64,000 nt of DNA. Origin: Closterium sp. Naga37s-1. Taxonomy: Eukaryota > Streptophyta > Zygnematophyceae > Desmidiales > Closteriaceae. Position numbers and translations under genes: made by a program. The notes beneath the pieces were generated by a model. That model made no database searches and was not told where the DNA came from. It was given only the letters and a program-made list of their open reading frames with translations. This document shows, piece after piece, positions 35,889 through 45,263 of the stretch (position 1 is the first letter of the stretch; every line of letters starts with the position of its first letter). Location: positions 186,001 to 250,000 of the forward strand of contig CANJKZ010000955.1 of assembly GCA_947471745.1 (NCBI GenBank), in the 5' to 3' direction.

Positions 35889-37657
35889 TGCGATGTTAGA
35901 GTCGTTGTTGTCGACGAAGTCTCAATGCTCGGTAAGCACATGTTTCACTGGTTAGATTGGCGTTTGAGAGAGCTACGAGGCGCACAACAAACACCGTTCG
36001 GAGGGTTACACATGATTCTTGTCGGTGATTTGTTTCAATTGCCACCGGTTGCTGATCAATATTGTTTCAAGGACACCGGCTCTCCTTCTACATTCATTGA
36101 AGGTAACGTATGGAGTTTGTTCAAGATGATTGAGCTTACGATCATTATGCGTCAGAAGGATGAGCATACTTTTGCGGAGCGTCTCAATCGGCTACGAGAA
36201 GGCAATCAGACGGATGCAGACATCGACAATTTTACCTCGTTGAATAAACCTTGCCATGTTTTGAGTGGAATGCAACATATTTTTTGTAGGAACGCCGACA
36301 TCGATCATCACAGCAACGCTGTTTTTGAGGCTTCAACGAGCGAAAAGTATGTGATTCCTGCACATGATCTACATTTGTTCGAAAAATCGGCAACTCGTAA
36401 ACATCAGCCTTCAAGGTATGCTTCATCAGATCCGAAAAAAACAGGTGGTTTGCATGCATATTTGCGATTGTATGTTGATGGTAAGGTGCATGTTGTAATC
36501 AACGTGGATACTACCGACGGTATTGCGAACGGTACACATGCGACTGTAAAGTTGTTTTCCTCAAATGAAACGGGTGAGGTTGATGTTATATGGGTGCTTT
36601 TTGATGATCCTCGTATTGGAAAGAGGATGCGACGCGATTGCTACCAACTTTTTCCGATCATCGATACACCCCGATCGTGCGACAAAATAGAGAGTTTTCC
36701 ATCAATCGTAAGCATGATACCGTTGCAAGGTTACAATTTCCTCTTCGTCCAAGTGACGCCATTAGTGTGCATCGAAGTCAAGGTTCTACTTTCAGTTCTG
36801 GTGTGGTTCATTTTCACCGACATCTTTTTCATCATACGGCTTACGTTGCACTGAGTAGATTTCGATCGTCACAATCATTATATTTAGAGAACTTTTCAGC
36901 CGGGTCGATCAATGTACACAAAGAAGTGGTAAGAGAGATGGAGCGTCTACGAAATTCAAGCCTAACTGTAGTTCCAGAACCCATGAATGTCATCGCGTTA
37001 AAACCCGCACGTGGAATATTTGCATTTCATAATGTGCGCAAATTTAGAGTGGACTGTTCTAACACCTTTAAATCGCTTAGCACGTTTGATTTCGTGGTAC
37101 TACTTGAGACACATCTTTCTAACGACCAATCCCATGGCGATATGTTTTACAACTTGTCTGTATTTCGCCAAGATTCTACCTTTGGAGGAATGCTTATTGC
37201 TTTCAATAATGAACTCGTCACACTGCTATTTCATGAGATTTACAATAAAATCCAGTTTGTTGTGCTTGAATACCTTTCTTTGCCAATGACATACGTTATA
37301 TGCATATATCGCAATCCACGTTCAGCTCCAACGTCCTTCTATTCATCACTGCAAACGATATTTGACCGTATTCCAGACGGAAATAAAATAATTATCGGTG
37401 ACTTAAATTTCGATTACAAAGCTTCGATGCCAAAAGGACTGATCCAACTCATGAATAATGCAAATTTGACTCAATGCGTCAAATCATCGACTACTATCCG
37501 AAATACTCTGATTGACCACGTTTGGCTTGATATTACTAAATTTGATGCTGAAATCTTTGTGGGTGAATCATATTTCAGCGATCATTATCCTATATATACT
37601 CTTTTAAAATTAAAATTCATATTTGCTAATTTCTACACAGGTGCTGCTCCATTTGAT
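35889..37657 (+). pseudogene. Helentron protein part 4: PIF1 helicase C-terminal half and EEP endonuclease
   Basis: This follows E3 (duplication GTTTT at 19852-19856 and 35884-35888). Helicase motifs are Walker B VVVDEVSMLG (about 35903-35930), GDLFQLPPV, the SVHRSQGSTF motif (about 36763-36792) and YVALSRFRS (about 36842-36868). This is the 5'-3' unwinding motor that drives strand displacement. Between about 36640 and 36690 the frame slips (one missing base or two extra), in or near a T5 run. After the helicase comes an EEP (AP-endonuclease-like) domain with LLETHLS, GDLNFDY (about 37397-37418), IDHVWLD and SDHYPI (about 37577-37594), which carry the usual metal and catalytic Asp, Asn and His residues. 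The frame stays open into the first RPA exon, so this protein and the RPA-like one might be translated together. Confidence 0.8.
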
Positions 37658-37734
37658 ATGAGGACGCTCAGAGAGGTAAAGTTATCATATTATCTTAAAC
37701 TCTCTCCCTTTCTCTGCCTCTCTCTCTCTCCCTC

Positions 37735-37802
<68 letters not shown>

Positions 37803-40800
37803 CTTCCAACCCTGTCATGTACGTTCTTGTTTAAAGCCTAAGATGTGTCCATTCAACTGTTCATGCACGTTCTTGTTATAAATATCTCTCTCAAGCTTGT
37901 ACTCGCCTCTTCATTCACTTTTAAGCTCTCTTCAAGTTGCATCTATACTTCCTATCGTTCACGCAACATCCAATTATTCATTAACGTATGTGCATGCCAC
38001 ATTGAACACTCTCCCTCATACATTTCTTTCATGTGACACTGACACATATTGTCTCTCTTTCCACATATAAACATAGCATTAAAACAGACAGTTGTTGTTG
38101 TTGTATGTACATCATGCGATTATCACTTACGTGTGTTTTATTCTTTTTGGAGCAGCATCCCAGTGTTACAAATTTCACCAAATTGATGACCCTTCTGACG
38201 GATGGCAAGGAACCATTGAATTTCATGGTGCGCGCGAAGGTCGTCGATACTCGCCCGCACGACATCGGCAATTACAAGGCGGACAAGTTTCCTGCAAAGG
38301 TGTTTTTGATGGATGCTGATGGAATTATTATGGAACTGGTGATGTGGGCGGAGATGAAGCCTCCTGCACCTTGGCCTGTAGAGAAGTGTTACAGGACGAT
38401 TGGACAGTTCGTGCTTGGAGCGACATACGACATATGCTCCATCAAATGCCGGCCCTCCAAGAAACCCGAGTGAGTGTATTTGGTTCTTCGTGTTCTGTTA
38501 GTAGATGTAACTGTTCAAATTTACCGTGTGCTTCGTTTTTTTTTTTTTCTTTGCTTTTCTTGTTGAACTATCTTTTCGTAATGCATTTGAGTAATATTGT
38601 TATAATTTACCTATCATGTTCATGTAGAGCAACATGTTCATGTTCATGTAGAGCATCATGTTCATGTGGAGCATCATGGTCATGTTCATGTAGACAAAAT
38701 CTACACTATCCATGCAATATCACTATCAAGTATCATGGTATTTACGGCGCATACACACTTTTTGTCTTCCATACACATTCTTCAGATATACCGTTGGAGA
38801 GTTGGGCGGTGAACTTATGTGGGTGCATGCTAAATCGCATGCTCGCATGTCGCTCGAGGAAAACAACATTCCTTTGAGTCTCTTCACTCCCACGCCTCTG
38901 TCTGCACTGTTCTCATCCGATCCAATCGCACGTCGTCAGGTTTGTGTTCATGTCACATCGTACAGTCTGATGCAACATCACTATGTAATAGCATAATTTA
39001 TTAGCCACATGTTCTCACACTATGTATGCCACGTTATCTTCTATAATGCTACGCAGATTCTTAGCCTATTTCTGTAACACACATTCTTACGTTTCCCTTT
39101 GATTGAGCCATCCCTAACTTTCTTTTCCCTCATTATCACACACATGTTTATGCCAACAAGCTTGAACATAAGATATGTTCATTAACCTTTTTTTACGACT
39201 TCCACTCTTTATACAACATTCACACTTGTTTAACCTTGCACTTGTTGCTTATTCCTTTTCAAAGTACACATTTTTTTTCACAAATACTCGCAACCTCTTA
39301 GCATGCGTTGGTGTATGTACACCTAAAGTGTCTATCATAGCTTTGCAATCACATATGCATTCAGTCATTTTCATGCATCCATCATCGACATCTACAGGTG
39401 TCCTCCTTCATTGTCAAGCTAAAGATTCGCAAAGTGGAGTCGGGTTTCATGTCGCGAGCCGTGTGTCAGGTTAGCAATGCGAGCGGATCGTACGGCCTAA
39501 CAGCATTGGGTTCGTCTGCGGACTGCATCATACGGCTGGTGGAGGAAGAGCAAACGCTGACCATGACTTCCCAGACGGAGACATCAGTCGTCCTGTGGAT
39601 CACTGAGCTCTTCCAGAACGACAACCAGATCATGACGACCAAAAGGTGCGATACATATTTGTGCATTAGTGTATAATGCATCTGTATTGTCTATCTATTT
39701 CAAATTCGCTAATTATTAGTGATTTATTATCTCAGATTGATAATACATTGTCTTATCGTGTCACATATTCCATGCATCCATGTTAGGTCGAGGGTCATCA
39801 AGATCACACACAGCGCTGTCATTGCTCGTATTGCCCCAACCGTCGATCCGCTGCCCCTGCCTGCAACTCCTGTTGATTTCGGCATTGTCACATCGTAAGT
39901 TCATCCTACAGGTTTCCTATCATCTTTTCATATTCTTATGCATTCCTGGGCTACTATGTGGTAGTTACTCTTTGTTGTCTATTTTATCATTCATACCAAA
40001 TATGTCTAATTCTTTGCCTTTCATATGCATTGTTTACTTTGACCATTTTCCTTTATTACTCGTTGTCTCCTTTCTCAACATGTTATCCAAAGCATATACT
40101 CTTTTATCGAATTTTCTCTTAAACAATTATGTATATCTCAAGCTAATTTGTACTGCTATTGTCATTTGATTATGTGGTTTGCATAATTGCATATGTCATT
40201 CTTTTATACAATATTCAAGCAGTTTGGGAGCAGTGACTGACAATGCTCTCGCATTGGGACGAGATGTCGTATGCACACTCAGCGTTGATATCCGCGACGC
40301 TCGTACCACTACAGAGTGGACTTGTTCATTCAGCTCACCAGAGGACAGCACGAACGTGTGCCGTTTACCTGTGGGTTGGTGCTGCTCCAGTGATGCGTAC
40401 CTTTGCGACAACGGGCATGCCATGCCAAACGCAACCGGGCGTGACAAAATCGTCGTTGTGTTTGACACAACAACACGTATGTATTTTGCTTGAAATCTTT
40501 GTTATTTGATCATACTGCTACATTCTGCTTGTCCACATTCTGTTTGTTACACATATTGTACCTCAACTTTTCTACTTCCCAAATGTCACTCTATTGTACC
40601 CCAATTTCAAACATTCTACTATTTTTACCTCCATCTGCTTGTCCACATTCTCTTTGTCAAATATATTTTACCTCAAAAATTTCTTCACAACCTTGTACTC
40701 TCACTCTTTCAGTCAATTTATTTAACTATAACGTTCGCATATACCCCCTCTACAGTTGGAAAGTCAGCTCGCACTGGTGTTCGTGCTCTAGTGAGTCTGA

Positions 40801-43259
40801 GCGCTCTCAAGAGTGGATTGGACAAATTCAGCATTGCGACATGGACCGCCGCTGCAGCTGATGAGAAAAAGGAGATCTTGTCGGGCTTGCTCAACAAGCG
40901 ATGGCATATTCAGGTGACCCTTAGCATTTCAGAATTCTACTATATCTTGTGTTTTTCTTTCAAACGTTTGTACTATTTCATTTCAATGTGAATCGTCGGT
41001 TTGTTATTTTGGTTTCCTTGATATATTAGATGTTCTCTTTGACTACAGATGGTCACAAAGGCAGCAGGAAACAAATTTGACAGAACAATCACATCGTTCT
41101 CGCTGCTATCTTCAAATGTGAGTGCATTGTTCATTACTTGGCAATCAAAGTTCCGAGCCTATATGTTGCAAGTACTGTCATATTGATATTCCGAGCTTAT
41201 AAATGTTACGTATACACTTCTATCAATGTACCCTAGTTTCATTTTCATTAAACATTGTTTTTTTTTCTCCCTTGTTTCCCTTGTTCTATTAGGATGAGCA
41301 TGAGGTATCCATGAACGAAAACAACAAGCGCACAGCGACAACTGCTCCTTCAAGTGTTCCGACAACACCTGTGAAAATCAATCAGCGCCGTGGTGGTCTT
41401 GTAAGTTACAAGCTATTGTTTTTTACTGCTATAACTTTTTACTTAATTGTTACATATTTATTGTAGTTTGGTTTCTTTGTCGAATAGTCTGTGTGTTACA
41501 TGTTTGTTTCCCAAACAGCATTTGACGTTTGACTAATTTATCGTATTCCTTAAATTGGGTAACCTATGTGAAGAAATAAACAGGAATGAATGGTGGGAAT
41601 GAATGCACTAGCAAGCAGTTGAGTACATATAGGAAACCCTAGATTGGGCTGTACTCACTATTGAGTACCCCACTGCAGGCTAGACAAATATAACATTCTG
41701 ACACACCCCCGTAGCCAAAGTGGGGTGTAATCAGCACAATCAGCAAAGCAAAACAAAAACACAAGCTCAGGGTGGATCACAATGTCACCACACATTCTGA
41801 GCACAAGTAAGCAAGCAATAGTTCACAATTATAGTAAGCAAAGCTAGAAGCTATCACAGAGGGCAAGTGTGGAGGAGGAGGGACTATGAGAGGAGAGGAG
41901 ATAGTGGGCGGCAGCTGAAGCTGCTGGCACACGGCGCAACTGGAGCAACTGGCACTCGGGCAACTGGAGCAACTGGCACACTGGCAACTGGAGCAACTGG
42001 CACACGGGCTACATGGGGAGGGGGGTGCTGCTCCAGGGGCGGCTGCACCAGGGGCGGCTGCACCAGGGGCGGCTGCACCAGGGGCGGCTGCACCAGGGGC
42101 GGCTGCTCCAGGGGCGGCTGCACCAGGGGCGGCTGCTCCGACGCGTGGCCCCCCCCTCCAGGTCGCCCCTCCCGTCGCCTGGTGAGGCGACCTGAGGGGG
42201 GGGGGGGGGGGGGGGGGCAACGTGCGGCCCCCCAGGTCGCCCCTCCCGTCGCCTTTCGTGGCGACCTGGGGGGGGCCGGGGCGGTACGCGGGCCCCCGGT
42301 GCTCCGCGACAGGAATGGCCGGGGCGGGGCCGGGGTAGGGTCGGGGCATGGCCGGGGCAGGGCCGCGACAGGGCCGCGACAGGGTCGGGGCAGGGCCGCG
42401 ACAGGTCCGGGACAGGGCCGGGACAGGGTCGGGGCAGGGCCGGGGCAGGTCCGGGGCAGGTCCGGGGCAGGGCCGGGGCAGGGCCGGGGCGGGGCCGCGA
42501 CGGGGGGCCGCGACGGGGGGCCGCGACGGGGGGCCGCTACGGGGGGCCGCGACGGGGCCTCGACGGGGTCGCGACGGGGCCGTGAAGGGGCCGCGACGGG
42601 GTCGCGACGTGGCCGCGACGGGGCCGTGAAGGGGCCGCGACGGGGCCGCGACGGGGCCGTGAAGGGGCCGCGACGGGGCCGCGACGGGTTCGCGACGGGG
42701 CCGCGACTGGTTCGCGACGGGGCCGCGACTGGTTCGCGACGGGGCCGCGACGGGGTCGCGACGGGGTCGCGACGGGGTCGCTACGGGGTCGCGACGGGGT
42801 GGGGCCGTGAAGGGGCTGCGACAGGGCCGCGACGGGGTTGCGAAGGGGCCACGAAGGGGCCGTGAAGGGGCCGCGACAGGGCCGCGACGGGGTCGCGAAG
42901 GGGCCACGAAGGGCCGCGACGGGCAGCAGGGCAGAGCGCGAAACGCGCTAAGGGCAGGGCAGAAAAAAAAAAGTTTAGCGAAGTGGTGGGCCCTAGGAAG
43001 GATCGGTCCCAGTAGGGAACCAGCTCTATACCATGTGAAGAAATAAACAGGAATGGATGGTGGGAATGAATGCACTAGCAAGCAGTTGAGTACATATAGG
43101 AAACCCTAGATTGGGCTGTACTCACTATTGAGTACCCCACTGCAGGCTAGACAAATATAACATTCTGACAACCTGATGTATTAGTGATAATTTCTCAACG
43201 GATTCTCAAGCAACCTTTTTTGTATATTTTTTGTTTTTTTTCCTTTGCAGCGCATGTAA
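37658..43259 (+). CDS. Spliced RPA-like single-strand DNA-binding protein of the Helentron
   Basis: Ten exons with GT-AG introns can be placed: 37658-37675, 38156-38469, 38786-38939, 39398-39645, 39787-39894, 40223-40477, 40756-40913, 41049-41117, 41293-41400 and 43251-43259. Phases agree at every junction except 40477/40756, which is off by one base, so either one exon edge is wrong or there is an indel. The product has OB-fold-like segments (PLNFMVRAKVVDTRP, then KVFLMDADG and ELVMWAE) as in the replication protein A genes carried by many plant and algal Helitrons. RPA coats single-stranded DNA during rolling-circle transfer. The last intron (41401-43250) houses element E6. The start at ATG 37658 is a choice; the frame is also open upstream into the EEP domain. 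Confidence 0.6.
37701..37803 (+). repeat. CT microsatellite in RPA intron 1
   Basis: An almost pure CT dinucleotide run with a few C or A interruptions lies just after the donor site at 37676. Read through, it would encode a Leu/Ser tail, which argues that this stretch is intronic. Confidence 0.95.
38617..38695 (+). repeat. Short tandem repeat in RPA intron 2
   Basis: Imperfect copies of a unit of about 18 bp containing ATGTTCATGTAGAGCATC lie within the intron between 38470 and 38785. Confidence 0.8.
41567..41703 (-). repeat. E6 3' LTR
   Basis: 137 bp with TG...CA ends. Its end closely resembles the E4 LTR end. Confidence 0.9.
42150..42273 (-). other. E6 paired hairpins flanking a G22 run
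   Basis: Two successive inverted repeats built on CCAGGTCGCC and GGCGACCTG. The second (42228-42241 with 42260-42273) has a perfect 14-bp stem and an 18-nt loop. A run of 22 G lies between them at 42196-42217. Confidence 0.75.
42983..43033 (-). promoter_or_regulatory. E6 primer module: PBS, hairpin, tRNA box
   Basis: PBS TGGTATAGAGC (43033-43023), hairpin between 43005-43010 and 43016-43021, and box GGGCCCACCAC (42993-42983) 29 nt after the PBS. Confidence 0.7.
43034..43170 (-). repeat. E6 5' LTR
   Basis: 137 bp, one base different from the left copy. Confidence 0.9.
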
Positions 43260-43644
43260 GTTCGACTGCCTCATGCTCTGACGGCGAAAAATACGTGGAA
43301 AAGAAGAAAGCGAAGGGCGTGACAAGGAGGGGAGAGGATATGGATAGCGGAAGGGGAAGATAATGCGTATTTACACTGCTTTAAACTTGATCGTAGGGTG
43401 TGATTGGGTTTGTTTGCTACTTAGTACGTTGTGCGTGAATTCTACGTCTCGTTAGAACTGAGTGTGTTGTCATGTTATAATAACAATTGTGCTTGCGTGG
43501 TGTTTGTGTCAGTTACGTCCGTGTGTCTATAGTGTTGTGTCTGTGGTTATTCCTACTTGTTATGTGTTTTTTTTTTTAATGCCTTTTTTTTCCTTGTTTT
43601 GTTTGTAGCACACATCTGCATGTGTCTATTTTGGGATGTGGTGT
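43260..43644 (+). other. Region 3' of the RPA gene
   Basis: No gene is seen after the stop at 43257-43259. The stretch is T-rich and GT-rich on the + strand and would hold the 3' untranslated region. It runs into the tandem array. Confidence 0.4.
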
Positions 43645-43946
43645 TCGTGTCTGTTTCGGGGTATAATGCTAAGTGCCTCGTGTAAGCAACTGGGGTTGTG
43701 ATCGTCGGTGGGGCAGCTTTGCTCGCCTCTTCCGTACCATATCAATCACAGTTGCAGCATTGATGCATTTAGCATTTGCTTCAGGGCATTCACAATCACA
43801 ATAATTGTTCTATGTTTTTGTACAAGTTTGCGTGGTACCCGTCTGTGCTTGTTTCGGAGTATAGTGCTAAGTGCCTCGTGTATGCAACTGGGGTTGTGAT
43901 CGTCGGTGGGGCAGCTTTGCTCGCCTCTTCCGTACCATATCAATCA
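43645..43946 (+). repeat. Tandem array of about 198-bp units, left part
   Basis: Units share GTGCCTCGTG, GATCGTCGGTGGGGCAGC and CAGTTGCAGCATTGATGC. The array is cut at 43946 by E7 (AATCA duplication) and resumes at 51545. Confidence 0.9.
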
Positions 43947-44075
43947 TGTCAGAGTTATATGACATAGCTACTGTAGGCTATAGTGGGGTAGCACATATGG
44001 GGTACAGTTGCCTAGGGTTTGCCTTTTGTACCCAACTTTCACTTAGTCATTTCATTCCTGTTTTCTTGATTCACA
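43947..44075 (+). repeat. E7 5' LTR
   Basis: 129 bp. In sense order it holds GGCTATAGTGGGGTA, GGGGTACA and TAGGGTTT, shared in outline with the other short LTRs. Confidence 0.95.
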
Positions 44076-44126
44076 TGGTATAGAGCGGGTTCCTACATGG
44101 GACCGTTCCTTCCTAAGGGCCCACCA
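44076..44126 (+). promoter_or_regulatory. E7 primer module: PBS, hairpin, tRNA box
   Basis: PBS TGGTATAGAGC (44076-44086), hairpin GGTTCC/GGGACC with one G-T pair (44088-44093 with 44099-44104), box GGGCCCACCA (44117-44126), then a T run. The PBS-to-box spacing is 30 nt. Confidence 0.7.
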
Positions 44127-45263
44127 TAAGAAATTTTTTTTTAGCTGCCCGCGCACATTGCGCCCTGCCCTAAAATTTTTTTTAGCGGCCCCTACGCTGC
44201 CCCTACGCGGCCCCTACGCCGCCTCCCACGCGCCCCCTATGCGGCCCCTGGCGGCGCCCTGACGAGGCCCCTGCCGGCGCCCTATCGCGGCCCCTGACGC
44301 GCCCCCTGGTGGCGCCCTGACGCGGCCTGACGCGGCCCCTGGCGGCGCCCTGACGCGGCCCTGCCGCGGCCCCTGACGCGGCCCTGACGCGGCCTGCCGC
44401 GGCCCCTGCCGCGGCCCTGAAGCGGCCCCTGACGCGGCCCTGACGCGGCTCTGCCGCGGCCCTGACGCGGCCCTGACGCGGCCCTGCCGCGGCCCCTGGC
44501 GGCGCCCTGACGCGGCCCCTGACGCGGCGCCCTGACGCGGCCCCTGCTGCGGCCCTGACGCGGCCCTGCCACGGCCCCTGACGCGGCCCTGACGCGGCCT
44601 GCTACGGCCCCTGCCGCGGCCCTGAAGCGGCCCCTGACGCGGCCCTGACGCGGCTCTGCCGCGGCCCTGACGCGGCCCTGACGCGGCCTCTGACGCGGCC
44701 CCTGCCGCGGCCCCTTTCGCGGCCCTGATGCGGCCCTGCCGCGGCCCCTGGCGGCGCCCTGACGCGGCCCCTGACGCGGCGCCCTGACGCGGCCCTGCCG
44801 CGGCCCCTGACGCGGCCCCTGCCGCGGCCCCTGACGCGGCCCCTGACGCGGCCCCTGTCGCGGCCCCTGACGCGGCCCCGCCACCTACCTTTCCGGCCAC
44901 GCCGCCTCCTCTCAGCGGCCCCGCCGCCTCCTCCCAGCGGCCCCGGACGCCGCCCTCTCAGCGGCCCCGCCGAGCCGCCCAGCAGCCTAGCCGCCCAGCA
45001 GCTGCGCCACCGAGCCGCCCAGCAGCCGAGCCGCCGAGCCGCCCAGCAGCCGAGCCGCCCAGCAGCAGAGCCGCCGAGCCGCCCAGCAGCCGAGCCCCTG
45101 AGCCGCCCAGCCGCCAAGCCGCCCAGCAGCCGAGCCGCCCAGCAGCCGAGTCGCCGAGCCGCCCTGCAGCCGAGCCGCCCGAGCCACCCTGTCCGGTAAG
45201 AGCAGCGCCTCTCTCACAGCACTGCCCTCACCCCACTGTTTGCGCTGCTAGTCTACTGCTGTC
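44127..45263 (+). repeat. E7 GC-rich leader with tandem repeats
   Basis: No gene. CCCTGACGCGGCC-type repeats run from about 44200 to 44880, then CCGAGCCGCCCAGCAG-type repeats to about 45180. A CGGTAAGAGC (GT at 45196-45197) resembles a splice donor 68 nt before the gag ATG. Confidence 0.85.

Larger units (their letters stand above)
41567..43170 (-). mobile_element. E6: non-coding LTR element in the last RPA intron
   Basis: 137-bp LTRs (41567-41703 and 43034-43170) with one difference, flanked by ACCTA and ACCTG, a 5-bp duplication with one mismatch. The PBS is at 43023-43033 and the polypurine hairpin at 41704-41727. No gag or pol is present. About 45 bp near 41763-41808 match the 3' untranslated region of E1, E2, E3 and E7, so E6 looks like an internally deleted relative. 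Its long frames on both strands come from GGGGCCGCGACG-type repeats. Confidence 0.9.
431..43259 (+). mobile_element. Helentron (Helitron2-type) rolling-circle transposon, split by four LTR elements
   Basis: Coordinates span from the first ATG to the stop of the last gene; the true ends were not found. Domain order is OTU protease, DUF6570-like, Helitron-like N/Rep HUH nuclease, PIF1 helicase, EEP endonuclease, RPA-like protein. The endonuclease after the helicase and the OTU domain are known traits of Helentron/Helitron2 rather than canonical Helitrons. Four LTR elements (2001-9506, 10135-17730, 19857-35883, 41567-43170) interrupt it, and the first three split the protein frame exactly. Removing each with one copy of its 5-bp target duplication restores a continuous frame across the junction. 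The remaining DNA is about 10 kb and visibly AT-richer than the inserts or the PFL gene. Frameshifts at 10003-10009, about 18430-18480 and about 36640-36690 make this copy probably non-autonomous now. Confidence 0.85.

Noticed and set aside
41777-43081. 434-codon minus frame in E6
   Set aside because: Low-complexity Pro/Arg/Ala repeat that runs through the PBS and LTR; not a protein gene.
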